The notes: generated by a model not told the origin, from the sequence alone. A stretch of 64,000 nt of DNA from Algisphaera sp039180025 (GCA_039180025.1 JBCDDZ010000003.1:57057-121056), one strand, 5' to 3'; numbered from the stretch's first letter, positions 28,703-36,592 are shown. A program made the numbers and translations.

Positions 28703-29098
28703 TTAGTGGGGGACTTCCTTGACGGCGTTGCGGTTCCAGGCGGGGACCTTGATAACGATGTCGCCCTCGGCCTGGACGCGGCACTGGCAGCTCAGACGGC
28801 TGTTGAGTTGGCAGCCCGGGGCCTCATCGACGCGGTCGAGTTCTTCGTCTTCGGGTTCGTTGAAGAGGTCTTCGCCCTGTTCGACGTAGACGTGGCAGGT
28901 GGAGCAGGCGGTGACGCCGCCGCAGGCGTGCTCGATGGCGATGTCATGGTCGAGGGCGAGTTCGAGGATGGATTCGCCCAGGGCGGCTTTGAGGTGGACT
29001 TCTTTCTCGGTCTGGCCCAGGGGTTCGGGGTCTTCGAGGATGAACTTGACCGGAACGATTTCCGGGCCGAGGTCTTTGTCACGGGCTTTCATGTGCAT
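28703..29098 (-). CDS. 2Fe-2S ferredoxin, adrenodoxin/ISC type
   Basis: A 131-residue ferredoxin. The cluster ligands are visible as CGGVTACSTC (C-x5-C-x2-C) near residue 60 and a further LSCQC near residue 100. The acidic loop DLFNEPEDEELDRVDEAPG between them and the last Cys is typical of adrenodoxin-like ferredoxins. Such proteins donate electrons to iron-sulfur cluster assembly or to oxygenases. It is slightly longer than the ~110-residue norm because of a polar N-terminal stretch. Start at the ATG at 29098, with a second in-frame ATG at 29092. No other Fe-S assembly gene is nearby. Confidence 0.92.
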   Translation of the reverse strand: MHMKARDKDLGPEIVPVKFILEDPEPLGQTEKEVHLKAALGESILELALDHDIAIEHACGGVTACSTCHVYVEQGEDLFNEPEDEELDRVDEAPGCQLNSRLSCQCRVQAEGDIVIKVPAWNRNAVKEVPH

Positions 29099-29153
29099 GG
29101 TCGGGCTCACGGGGCGAGTCGTTACGTGGATTGAGAAGGGCAGTATAGGGCAC

Positions 29154-29183
29154 AAAAAACCCGGCGGGCGGAGCCGGCCGGGT
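29154..29183 (-). terminator. Intrinsic terminator of the ClpP-like gene
   Basis: A 7-bp stem (ACCCGGC/GCCGGGT) is followed on the minus strand by six T. It lies about 85 bases after the stop of the leftward ClpP-like gene and separates it from the ferredoxin gene. Confidence 0.8.
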
Positions 29184-29267
29184 GCGAGGGATAGCGGGGA
29201 TTTGCTCGTAAGCATACGGGCGAATCAGAAGACGTATTTGCTTCGGATCGGCCGGGCGGAGCGGTGC

Positions 29268-30797
29268 TCAGCGGCCGTCGACTCGGAAGAACCGCTGGGG
29301 GTTGTACATCATGTAGGCGTCCATCGGTTCGGGCGGCGGGAGGGCGATGTAGCTCTGGCCGGTGCTGTCCTGAGAGAGAAACGCGTAGTACCACGGCCGG
29401 GGGGCTTCACCGGTGGGGCGTTTGCGGACGCCCTCTTCGCGGACTTCCTGGACGATGTTGTTGACCCATTTGAGCTCGAGGGCGCGGTCGGCGAACTCGT
29501 CCCAGTCGCCGGAAGCTTTGTTTTCGTACATGCGTTTCTTGAATTCGTCGAGGGTGATCCCCATTTTTTCCGCGACGGGGACCGCGAGGCGGGCCTCCCA
29601 TTCCTGGAGGGTTTCGACCTGTTCTTCGATATCGGTCATGTTGCCGAAGGCCCCGGCAGACATCTGGTGGTGGAGGAGGATGGCGTTGGGGTAGGCGTAG
29701 GAGTGGTCGGCGAGGGTGGTGATAATGGCGGCCATGGACGCGGCGAAGGACTTGACCACGACGTGGACCGGGGCGTCGGAGGCTTCGATGGATTTGACGA
29801 TGCGGTAGCCCTGCATGACCGAGCCGCCGGGGCAGTTGTCGATCATGAGGAAGATGGGTTTGGTCGGGTCCTGGTTGTTGAAGTAGTCGATACGGTCGCA
29901 GACGTAGTCGGCGGTGCCGATGATGATCGGGCCGTTGAGCGAGATACGGCGGTCGGTGACGTAGAGCACGCCGTCCTGGAACGGCTCGTCGCGGTAGACC
30001 AGCTCTTCTTTGACCAGGTGGTCCAAGGCCTGCTGGGTGTTGTGCTGGTTGACCGCGGTCTGGGTAAGGGCGAGGTTGATCTTGGCGGCGGTCTGCTGGG
30101 CCTGGAGGTCGATCTGGGCGGTCTGGAGCTTGAGGGCGCGGGACTGCTGCTCGAGGCTGAGCTTCTGCTGCTCGAATTGGGCCTGGGCCAGCTCGGCCTG
30201 CTGCTGGGCGGCGGCGAGGGCCTGCTCGGCCTGGATCTTCTGGGTTTGACGCTTGATCTCGGCGAGCTCGGCGGCGAGCTGGGCGGCCTGGAGCCTTTGC
30301 TGACGCTGGAGCTCGGCGAGCTCGGCGTCGGCGGGGGCGGCGGCGGCTTGACGCTTGGCTTTTTCGAGGCCGGCTTCGAGCTCCAGCCGGGTCTTCTCGT
30401 GCTGGAGCGGCTGGAGGCCCTGTTGCTGCTTCTGCTTTTCGAGTTGCAGATCCAGTTGGAGCTTCTGGTTCTCGGCTTTGACCGCGGCGAGCTGGGCTTC
30501 GAGCTGTTGGCTGCGGAGCTGGCTTTCGAGTTTGAGTTTTTCGAGCTGGTCCTTAATGGCCTGGAGGGCGGGGTCGGGGGCCTCTTCTTTGGAAGCCGTG
30601 GCCGATTCCGAGGCTTCTCCGCGGGTCTCGGCGGAGACGGCGGCTTCGGTGGGGGCAGCGGTGGTGCCCGAGAGGTTGTCCGCGGCGGTGGCGGTTTCGG
30701 CCACCGCGGCCTCGGCGGCGAGCGTACGGGGGGCGGCGGTGAGCAGCACCCCCAGGCCCAGAGCGGATAAACCGACATAGCGAGCAATCGAAATCAA
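29268..30797 (-). CDS. Exported ClpP-like serine protease with N-terminal coiled coil
   Basis: A 509-residue protein. Residues 1-28 look like a signal peptide ending at TLAAEA. Residues about 75-245 are a very regular Gln/Leu/Ala/Lys coiled coil. From about 255 to 455 there is a ClpP/crotonase-fold protease domain with oxyanion motif NCPGGSV (321-327), nucleophile Ser354 in FAASMAA, His377 in LLHHQ and a probable Asp431. All three catalytic residues are therefore plausible. The C-terminal ~55 residues are a Pro/Tyr-rich tail. Classical ClpP is a cytoplasmic ~200-residue ring partner of ClpX/A, so export plus a coiled coil is unusual; a SohB/NfeD-like periplasmic protease role is one alternative. 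No ClpX gene lies nearby, and a terminator follows. Confidence 0.88.
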   Translation of the reverse strand: MISIARYVGLSALGLGVLLTAAPRTLAAEAAVAETATAADNLSGTTAAPTEAAVSAETRGEASESATASKEEAPDPALQAIKDQLEKLKLESQLRSQQLEAQLAAVKAENQKLQLDLQLEKQKQQQGLQPLQHEKTRLELEAGLEKAKRQAAAAPADAELAELQRQQRLQAAQLAAELAEIKRQTQKIQAEQALAAAQQQAELAQAQFEQQKLSLEQQSRALKLQTAQIDLQAQQTAAKINLALTQTAVNQHNTQQALDHLVKEELVYRDEPFQDGVLYVTDRRISLNGPIIIGTADYVCDRIDYFNNQDPTKPIFLMIDNCPGGSVMQGYRIVKSIEASDAPVHVVVKSFAASMAAIITTLADHSYAYPNAILLHHQMSAGAFGNMTDIEEQVETLQEWEARLAVPVAEKMGITLDEFKKRMYENKASGDWDEFADRALELKWVNNIVQEVREEGVRKRPTGEAPRPWYYAFLSQDSTGQSYIALPPPEPMDAYMMYNPQRFFRVDGR

Positions 30798-30836
30798 GGC
30801 GGACTCCTGGTTTTGTGATCAGCGATGGGTGACGCG

Positions 30837-30858
30837 AAAAAAGGCGGGCGTGCTGCCC
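30837..30858 (-). terminator. Possible terminator of the HD-domain nuclease gene
   Basis: On the minus strand a 4-bp GGGC/GCCC stem with a 5-base loop is followed by GCC and six T. The stem is short, so this is a weak candidate. It lies about 90 bases after the stop of the leftward gene at 30945. Confidence 0.35.
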
Positions 30859-30944
30859 TCGGGCGATTTCAATACGTCGATTACGGACGATAGATCGCTC
30901 TTTTTGGCGGACGGGCTTATTTTGTTTTGCAGAATTGGGAGGGG

Positions 30945-31967
30945 TCAGGCGTCGGGGACGGTGGTGGGGTCGGGCTTGTAGAGCTTGGTGTCGAGGGCCC
31001 AGATTTTTTCGGTGAACTCGGCTTCGCCCGCGGGGCCGGTGGCGGCCGACTTGGGGTGGGTCGGGCGGGCCTCGGCGAGGGCCATATTCATTTTGGCGTC
31101 GAGGTTGTCGAGGTTGGCGACGAAGATGGCTTCGGGGGTGGCGGGGGTTTTGAGGGCGCCGTATTCGGGGATGCCGTGGTGGGAGAAGATGATGTGGGTC
31201 AGGACCTGGAGGATCGCGTCGGGGACTTTGAGCGCGGCCTCGCCGAGTTCGGGGTCCTGGCAGGCCTGGGCTTTGGTTTCGAGCAGGATGGCGCCGCGGC
31301 CGATGTGCCCGACGAGTTGGCCGTCGCGGGTGTACTGGAACCCCTGGAGCCAGGAGAGCTCGTGGCATTTGCCCAGGTCGTGGAGGAACAGGCCCATGAG
31401 GACCACGTCGCGGCTGAGCTTGGGGTAGAGCGGCAGGAGGGCGTCGGCGGCTTTCATGAGCCCCAGGGTGTGCTCGAGCAGCCCGCCGAGGTAGGCGTGG
31501 TGGAGGGTGACCGCGGCGGGGGCGTGGCAGAACCGGCCCATCAGCTCGCCGTCTTCGAGGTAGCGGTCGGCCAGCGACTTGATCGCGGGGTGTTCGAGGG
31601 ACTGGAGCAGGGAGAGCACTTCGCCGAACATCTGGTCGATGTCGTGCTCGGTGCTCGGCAGGAGGTCTTTGAGCTCGTGGTCCGAGGGTTCGTGGGCGCG
31701 GATTTCCTGAACGATGATCTGCATCTCGCCTTGGTACGGCTGGGTCTGGCCGGCGAGCCAGACGAACCCGTCGGTCGGGAGGGTGGCGAAGTGGTCTTCG
31801 GTGATGGACCACATTCGGGCGGGGGTCCGGCCGGTTTTGTCGGCGATCAGAGCTTTGAGGAACGGCTTACCGTTTTTGGTTTTGCCCAGCTGCGCGTTTT
31901 GGATCGCGAACACGCCGTCGGTGTACTGGTTGGCCTGGAGGTCACGGATGTAGGGGCGTTCGGGCAC
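30945..31967 (-). CDS. YhaM-type 3'-5' exoribonuclease (OB fold plus HD domain)
   Basis: A 340-residue protein. The N-terminal ~100 residues fit an OB-fold nucleic-acid-binding domain (AQLGKTKNGKPFLKALIADKTG). An HD metal-dependent phosphohydrolase domain follows, with HHAYLGGLLEHT (about 158-169), the central LHDLGK (about 193-198) and the later FSHHG. This combination is that of YhaM/Cbf1, a 3'-5' exoribonuclease in RNA turnover. The C-terminal tail contains the conserved NLDAKMNMA block. It lies between an unrelated PqiA-like gene and the ClpP-like gene, each separated by over 100 bases. Confidence 0.9.
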   Translation of the reverse strand: MPERPYIRDLQANQYTDGVFAIQNAQLGKTKNGKPFLKALIADKTGRTPARMWSITEDHFATLPTDGFVWLAGQTQPYQGEMQIIVQEIRAHEPSDHELKDLLPSTEHDIDQMFGEVLSLLQSLEHPAIKSLADRYLEDGELMGRFCHAPAAVTLHHAYLGGLLEHTLGLMKAADALLPLYPKLSRDVVLMGLFLHDLGKCHELSWLQGFQYTRDGQLVGHIGRGAILLETKAQACQDPELGEAALKVPDAILQVLTHIIFSHHGIPEYGALKTPATPEAIFVANLDNLDAKMNMALAEARPTHPKSAATGPAGEAEFTEKIWALDTKLYKPDPTTVPDA

Positions 31968-32087
31968 GGGGTTAATTCCTTGGCGGGACGGGACGGGGGG
32001 TGGGCCATCGTACCGGGAACCGCCGGGTGGTGAGCGGGTCGTCCGCCGTGGGGAATCGAAGCGGTTCGCAGGGTTGACGGTGGACGG

Positions 32088-32684
32088 CTAGCGGCTGGTT
32101 TCTGCACGGTACGGGCGGACCTTGTGCATCACGATCGACCCGGCCAGGCTGAGCAGGATCGACCCCGCGAACGCCCACACGGCCCAGTTGAGGTGCAGCA
32201 CCGTGTCGCCGGGCAGGCCTTTGATCGCCAGCACCAACAGCCCGAGCACCATCACGTCGAGCATGGAGAATTTGCCTAAGTGCGACGTGAGCTTAACCGC
32301 GACGTGGGGCCGAACGCCGAGGCGCAGGGCCGCGGCGCCCCACGCCATCACGGCGAGTTTCAGCGTCGGGAAGACCACCGAGAACCCGAAGAGCAGCGCC
32401 GCGACCAGCGTGCTGCCGCGCTCGGCGGACTGCCGCAGCGTGTCGATCCCCCCAAGGATCGAGTAGGTCCTCGGCTCGAGGTCGCCCGGCTCAAACAGCC
32501 GCACCCAGACGTCCAGGTCTTCGCCGGCGCTGGGCACGACCGTCATGCACGGGCCGATCAGCCCTAATCCCAAGCCGATCGCGCTGAAGGTCAGCAGGTT
32601 GACCATGACCGCCAGCCGGCCGGCGGTCATGCGTTTGCCCCGGGGTTTGGGCGGTGGGGGGGGAGCGGTTTGGGTCATTGCCAT
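32088..32684 (-). CDS. Paraquat-inducible protein A-like membrane protein
   Basis: A 198-residue protein with four predicted membrane helices after a Pro/Lys-rich N terminus. The stretches FSVVFPTLKLAVMAW and HLGKFSMLDVMVLGLLVLAIK match the conserved PqiA domain, which works with MCE proteins in lipid transport between membranes in Gram-negative bacteria. The family normally has two such domains; only one is present. No pqiB gene is adjacent. A second in-frame ATG at 32678 is also possible. Confidence 0.8.
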   Translation of the reverse strand: MAMTQTAPPPPPKPRGKRMTAGRLAVMVNLLTFSAIGLGLGLIGPCMTVVPSAGEDLDVWVRLFEPGDLEPRTYSILGGIDTLRQSAERGSTLVAALLFGFSVVFPTLKLAVMAWGAAALRLGVRPHVAVKLTSHLGKFSMLDVMVLGLLVLAIKGLPGDTVLHLNWAVWAFAGSILLSLAGSIVMHKVRPYRAETSR

Positions 32685-32761
32685 TCCTGCCGCTCGCGCC
32701 GGGCTGGGTCCGGGGGCGGGGGTACTGTGCGGGAGCCGATGCCCGTGGGCATGGCCCGGCG

Positions 32762-33517
32762 CTAAGGGGAGGCTTCGGGGTTCGACAGCGCCTCGATCAG
32801 GCTGCGCAGCGGCTGGCCGGTGTCGGTGGTGCCGAGCACGATGCGTTTGATCGCGTGGGTGTCGGTTTCTTCAAAGGTCAGGGTCTGGTCACCCTGCAAG
32901 AGGTCGGCGACCCGGAGGACGACCTGGCCCGCCGCGTCGCTGCGCAGGCCGGGCGGGTCCTGGTCCCAGACGTTGATGGTCAGGGTTTGGTCGTCGGTGG
33001 CGTTAAGGATGATGCCTTGGTTGAGGGTGCTGCGGAGTTCAAGCTTGCCCTCGCCCAAGAGGGGCAGGGCCTGGGCGACGTCGAGGGTGATCGGGTCCCA
33101 CAGGCCGATGAGGGTGTCTTCGCGGGTGTCGCTGATGAAGCCGGTGTGGCCGTTCCAGGTCAGGCTGTAGCGGATGTCGGGGGCCGAGCCGCCGAACCGG
33201 TCCCAGGTCTTGTCGCCGGGCTGACGGGGGTAGAGCTCGATGGTTTTGACAAAGACGTAGTAGTCTCGGCCGAGCTGGACGGTGTCGGGCACGGGCTCGG
33301 CCCGCGCGGGGTCGGACGCATTGCCCCCCACGCCCCGCCCGGCCCCGCCGCCGCCCGCGGGCCCCCACGCCACGTACCCCGCGATGACCCCCGCCACCCC
33401 CGCCGCCGGCAACAACCCAAACAGCCACGCCCACGGCCGCTTTTTGCGGGTCGGCGACGCAGCCACCGCCGCCGGGGGCGCGGGGGTCGGCGGGTTGGGC
33501 GGGGGAGAGTCAGCCAT
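32762..33517 (-). CDS. Single-span membrane protein, possible C2-like domain
   Basis: A 251-residue protein starting at the ATG at 33517. A Pro/Ala-rich cytoplasmic stretch (1-35) is followed by one hydrophobic helix (WLFGLLPAAGVAGVIAGYVA), a Gly-rich linker and a C-terminal beta-rich domain (YYVFVKTIELYPRQ to about residue 240). The strand pattern and the LTINVWDQD phrase resemble a C2-like beta sandwich, but this is only a resemblance. The upstream frame extends to 33619 without a start signal. It is 77 bases from the PqiA-like gene on the same strand and may share its transcript. Confidence 0.75.
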   Translation of the reverse strand: MADSPPPNPPTPAPPAAVAASPTRKKRPWAWLFGLLPAAGVAGVIAGYVAWGPAGGGGAGRGVGGNASDPARAEPVPDTVQLGRDYYVFVKTIELYPRQPGDKTWDRFGGSAPDIRYSLTWNGHTGFISDTREDTLIGLWDPITLDVAQALPLLGEGKLELRSTLNQGIILNATDDQTLTINVWDQDPPGLRSDAAGQVVLRVADLLQGDQTLTFEETDTHAIKRIVLGTTDTGQPLRSLIEALSNPEASP

Positions 33518-33668
33518 AGCGAAACGATAGTCGGACACCTCCGCCGCGCCAACGAATCCCCCTAATCCCCTCGGAACCTCCCGGTAACCCGTCCGGGCGC
33601 GAAGCGTATGCGGGTGCATCCCGCCATCCCCTGCGGGCCTTGATCGCGGCGATCCCGGCGTCTAACTT

Positions 33669-34079
33669 ATGGGCTTAATGCCCGTCCGCAATACCACCCA
33701 ACGCACCGCCGTCCGCGACGCCATCGAGACCGCCGACCGGCCGTTGAGCCCGCAGGAAATCCTCGACCTCGCCCAAGCGGACCACCCGGGCCTGGGCATC
33801 GCCACGGTCTACCGCACCGTGAAGACCGGCACCGAAGAGGGCTGGCTGACCCCCGTAGACCTGCCCCACGGCCCGACCCGCTACGAACCGGCGGGCAAGA
33901 ACCACCACCACCACTTCGAGTGTATCCAGTGCAACGCCGTGTTCGACGTCGAAGGCTGTCCGGGTCGTCTGGCCTCGCTGGTGCCGCAGGGGGCCGAGCT
34001 GACCGGCCACGAGATTATCTTGTACGGGCGGTGCGCAGACTGTCGGGAGATAGATGAGCCGCGGGTTGACTTTGATTGA
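33669..34079 (+). CDS. Fur-family metal regulator, probably Zur
   Basis: A 136-residue regulator. The N-terminal winged helix has the recognition-helix phrase IATVYRTVKTG. The C-terminal metal and dimer domain has HHHHFEC (79-85) and two CxxC pairs (C85/C88 and C122/C125) forming the structural zinc site. Zur is favoured over Fur or PerR because the next three genes look like a zinc-type metal module. The ATG at 33669 is used; another lies at 33678. A dyad overlapping its stop codon could be its binding site. Whether it senses Zn or Fe cannot be settled from sequence. Confidence 0.9.
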   Translation: MGLMPVRNTTQRTAVRDAIETADRPLSPQEILDLAQADHPGLGIATVYRTVKTGTEEGWLTPVDLPHGPTRYEPAGKNHHHHFECIQCNAVFDVEGCPGRLASLVPQGAELTGHEIILYGRCADCREIDEPRVDFD

Positions 34080-34092
34080 TAGTTGATTATCA
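34077..34092. promoter_or_regulatory. Candidate Fur/Zur operator
   Basis: TGATAGT-TG-ATTATCA is a near-perfect inverted repeat (6 of 7 positions pair) that resembles TGATAAT-n-ATTATCA-type Fur/Zur boxes, but with a 2-base instead of a 1-base centre. It overlaps the regulator's TGA stop and ends ten bases before the pseudopilin start, an ideal place to repress the downstream genes. TTGAT half-sites also recur next to it. The binding protein is inferred. Confidence 0.5.
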
Positions 34093-34101
34093 TCACAAAC
34101 G

Positions 34102-34869
34102 ATGAGATCGCGTTATCAATTTCGAGCCGCTTTTACCCTCATCGAGCTGCTGGTGGTGATTTCGATCATTGCTTTGTTGGTTGGTATCCTGCTGCCCGTG
34201 CTCTCCAATGCTCGGCAGTCGGCCAAAGCGATGTCGTGCATGAGCAACATGCGGCAAATCGCCACGGCCCACTACACCTACATGATCGACAACGGGGGTT
34301 GGATGATCGACGCGTCTTTGTCGCACGGCGGCTCGTCGCATAGCGGCACGACTTGGATCGAATCGCTGCAAGATTACTGGAACGATATCCAAGACTCGGG
34401 TTTTGGCGATGAGGTCCGTGCCCGTTCTCCGTTAGATGAAAGCCCGCACTGGGGGCCAGCCCCGCAAGGCTTATCCATCCCCGGAGCTTCCGATCCCGAT
34501 CAGCGACGGCGAACCAGCTACGGCCTCAACGATTTTCTGACCACCTCCGCGCCGTTCGCCTTCATGCGGCATACCCAGCTGGACCACATCCCCGCCCCCT
34601 CGGCCACGGTGCACATCTTGCTGATGGCGGAAGAAGGCGAATTTGCTGGTGCCGACCACGTGCACTCCAGTGGTTGGTTCGGTACCCCGGAGCAGGCGGC
34701 TCTCCGTGCGGCCGACCAGTGCCAGACCAACGCTGTCCGCGGCGAGGTCGGGTCAGCCGACGGCGTGAGTAACTGGGGCTTCCTCGACGGCCACGTCGAG
34801 CAAACGACTTTACGCGAACTCGGCACGGGCCCGAACCAGAACTACTTCAACCCCGACGCAACACCTTGA
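34102..34869 (+). CDS. Type II secretion-like pseudopilin
   Basis: A 255-residue pseudopilin. A short basic leader ends at Ala10, before the prepilin peptidase site FTLIELLVVI with Glu at position +5, followed by a hydrophobic helix. The globular part is rich in His and Ser in its first third (SHGGSSHSG) and ends with the GFLDGHVE block seen in the planctomycete H-X9-DG pseudopilin group. Such proteins form short periplasmic fibres or the tip of type II secretion machines. It lies 22 bases after the regulator gene, behind a candidate Zur box, and precedes a His-rich PEP-CTERM protein, so it is likely a metal-regulated pseudopilin. Confidence 0.92.
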   Translation: MRSRYQFRAAFTLIELLVVISIIALLVGILLPVLSNARQSAKAMSCMSNMRQIATAHYTYMIDNGGWMIDASLSHGGSSHSGTTWIESLQDYWNDIQDSGFGDEVRARSPLDESPHWGPAPQGLSIPGASDPDQRRRTSYGLNDFLTTSAPFAFMRHTQLDHIPAPSATVHILLMAEEGEFAGADHVHSSGWFGTPEQAALRAADQCQTNAVRGEVGSADGVSNWGFLDGHVEQTTLRELGTGPNQNYFNPDATP

Positions 34870-34933
34870 AATATCGCAGCGTAGCGAACATCCTGATGTG
34901 TTTTAACCCTGATTCAAAATCGGAGAATTTGAG

Positions 34934-35686
34934 ATGAACCTGTTAACCGTTAAGCGATCTTTTTCCCTTACCGCCGCGGTAATATCGGCCGGTGTGGTGG
35001 GCGGGGCCTCGGCCCAGCACAGCGACATCGAGTTCGAGTTTCACGACGGCATGATTGAAATCCTCGGCTCGCACAGCCATGACGAATCCGAAGCTCTGGT
35101 CGAAGACGACCACGATGATCATGACCACGATCACGGGTTGATCTTTGAGAGCGATTTCGGCGACCTCGGCGGCGGTCCCTACAGCACCGACGACCCGGGC
35201 TTCGGCTCGGAGACCGAAGAGGGTCTGGGCATTGACCCTCTGGCGATCATCGGCTTCAATGCCGTCGGCCCGTTGATGTATCACGACGGCACCAGCTTTT
35301 CGGCCACCACCGCCACGGTGACGGTGACCTCGACAACCGGCACCGCGGTGGGGATCAACAGCGGTACGAACTCGGGTAGCGGCCTCATCGGGCAGGCCGA
35401 CTCGATCGGTGACTTCCACGCCCATATCGACTACAGCATCAACGAAGATGCGTTGAGCGGGGCTTACGGCATCGCGCTTTCCCTCTCGGCCTTCGATGAA
35501 AATCAGAACCCCAACCCCGTTATCGAGGATTCCGAAACGTTCTATATTGTTTTCAACCTCGGCCTCGACAACGCCACATTTGAATCGGCGGTGGAGGGAT
35601 TCGAAGCGGTCATCCCCGAGCCGACCAGCGCGGCGTTGCTCGCCGGATTGGGCGGGCTCGCCCTGATCCGCCGTCGGAAGCCGTGA
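34934..35686 (+). CDS. His/Asp-rich PEP-CTERM protein, probably Zur-repressed type
   Basis: A 250-residue exported protein. A signal peptide (about residues 1-27, ending ASAQ) is followed by a His/Asp/Glu-rich segment (about 46-68, including DDHDDHDHDHG) suited to binding zinc or another divalent metal. A beta-rich domain of about 150 residues follows, then a PEP-CTERM sorting tail: Pro-Glu-Pro, a hydrophobic helix and Arg-Arg-Arg (228-249). The layout resembles the all3515-type PEP-CTERM proteins known as Zur-repressed in cyanobacteria. The exosortase at 47.3-48.2 kb is the likely processing enzyme. GGAG lies upstream of the ATG, and a terminator follows the stop. Confidence 0.88.
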   Translation: MNLLTVKRSFSLTAAVISAGVVGGASAQHSDIEFEFHDGMIEILGSHSHDESEALVEDDHDDHDHDHGLIFESDFGDLGGGPYSTDDPGFGSETEEGLGIDPLAIIGFNAVGPLMYHDGTSFSATTATVTVTSTTGTAVGINSGTNSGSGLIGQADSIGDFHAHIDYSINEDALSGAYGIALSLSAFDENQNPNPVIEDSETFYIVFNLGLDNATFESAVEGFEAVIPEPTSAALLAGLGGLALIRRRKP

Positions 35687-35704
35687 CCCCTTTACGCACC
35701 ACCC

Positions 35705-35739
35705 GCGTCGGCTCGCTGAAGAGCGGGCCAACGCTTTTT
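35705..35739 (+). terminator. Intrinsic terminator after the PEP-CTERM gene
   Basis: A stem of about 13 pairs with one mismatch and one G-U pair (outer GCGT/ACGC, inner CGCT/AGCG, GAAG tetraloop) is directly followed by five T. It closes the pseudopilin/PEP-CTERM transcript, so the MerC gene probably has its own promoter or depends on readthrough. Confidence 0.8.
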
Positions 35740-35835
35740 CGTGAAATCATTTCCGACTTTGATTGACCGCTCGATCCTCGTTCTGGCTTGTGTGGTCCGC
35801 TCCGAAACGTGAAGCGTTGAAGTCCGAGGTATGTG

Positions 35836-36522
35836 ATGTCTCAAGTATTCACTGCTGGCCCCACCTCCGCCACGGCTCTGACCCCCGGCGTCGCAACCCC
35901 GCCCGGCCGCTGGGATCGCCTGGGCATCGTCGTGTCGCTGGGTTGCGCGGTGCACTGCCTGGCGGCTCCGTTCCTGCTGCTCCTGCTGCCGACGCTGGGC
36001 AGCGTGTGGTCGCACCCCGCGGCGCATTGGGTATTGGCGGCCTTGGTCTTGCCGCTGGCGGGGGTGGTGATCTGGCGGGGGTATCGGCTGCACCGCAAAC
36101 GGTCGGCGCTCGTGGCCGCGGGGCTCGGCGGGGCGCTGCTCATCGTGGGCCTGATCCTTCCGGCATTGCCGGCGACAGAGACGGAAACGAGGACGGTATC
36201 CGCTTCGGCTTCGGCGGTCTTGCCGCAGGCCTTCCACGTGGATCCTGTGGAGTACATCGGACACCACACGGCGGGCGGAAGTAATCCCGCGGCCGCCGTC
36301 CCGGGGTGCGCAGACACCTGCTGCCCGACGATTGTCCACGACGTTGAGACCGGCAGCCTGGCCATGACGATCCCGCCCGCGGGCATCGTTACCCTGATCG
36401 GCAGCGTGTTTTTGGTCCTCGCCCACGGGATCAACCTGTGGGGTTGTCGGTGCTCCGCCTCCGCGGCGAATCACGCCACGGGCACTTGCGGTTGTCCGAC
36501 CCAAGCCCCTGGGGCGGCGTGA
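35836..36522 (+). CDS. MerC-type membrane protein with extra Cys-rich segments
   Basis: A 228-residue membrane protein with about four helices. The N-terminal VVSLGCAVHCLAAPFLLLLLP is the MerC metal-binding helix. Unlike typical ~140-residue MerC, it has an insertion of about 60 residues with GCADTCCP and a C-terminal Cys-rich tail (WGCRCS and TGTCGCP). MerC proteins carry mercuric ion across the inner membrane; MerC-like proteins next to Fur/Zur regulators may handle zinc or other soft metals instead. No merA, merR or merP is present, so mercury resistance is unlikely. GAGGT lies 5 bases before the ATG at 35836. Confidence 0.88.
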   Translation: MSQVFTAGPTSATALTPGVATPPGRWDRLGIVVSLGCAVHCLAAPFLLLLLPTLGSVWSHPAAHWVLAALVLPLAGVVIWRGYRLHRKRSALVAAGLGGALLIVGLILPALPATETETRTVSASASAVLPQAFHVDPVEYIGHHTAGGSNPAAAVPGCADTCCPTIVHDVETGSLAMTIPPAGIVTLIGSVFLVLAHGINLWGCRCSASAANHATGTCGCPTQAPGAA

Positions 36523-36544
36523 CACGGAACCTATTTTTGAATGG

Positions 36545-36592
36545 CCGCTTGCCGCTTAGCGTCGGGACACCAATCCGCTAAGCCGCAAGCGG
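36545..36592. terminator. Long imperfect palindrome between convergent merC-type gene and cysC
   Basis: Two 17-base arms (CCGCTTGCCGCTTAGCG and its complement, one mismatch) enclose a 14-base loop between two convergent genes, a good position for a bidirectional terminator. The sequence is of the GCTTGCGGCTTAGCGG kind that I believe recurs in planctomycete genomes, so it may also be a dispersed repeat. Confidence 0.6.

Noticed and set aside
35836..36522. Mercury resistance operon
   Set aside because: Only a MerC-like protein is present; merA, merR, merT and merP are absent and the neighbours point to zinc-type regulation.
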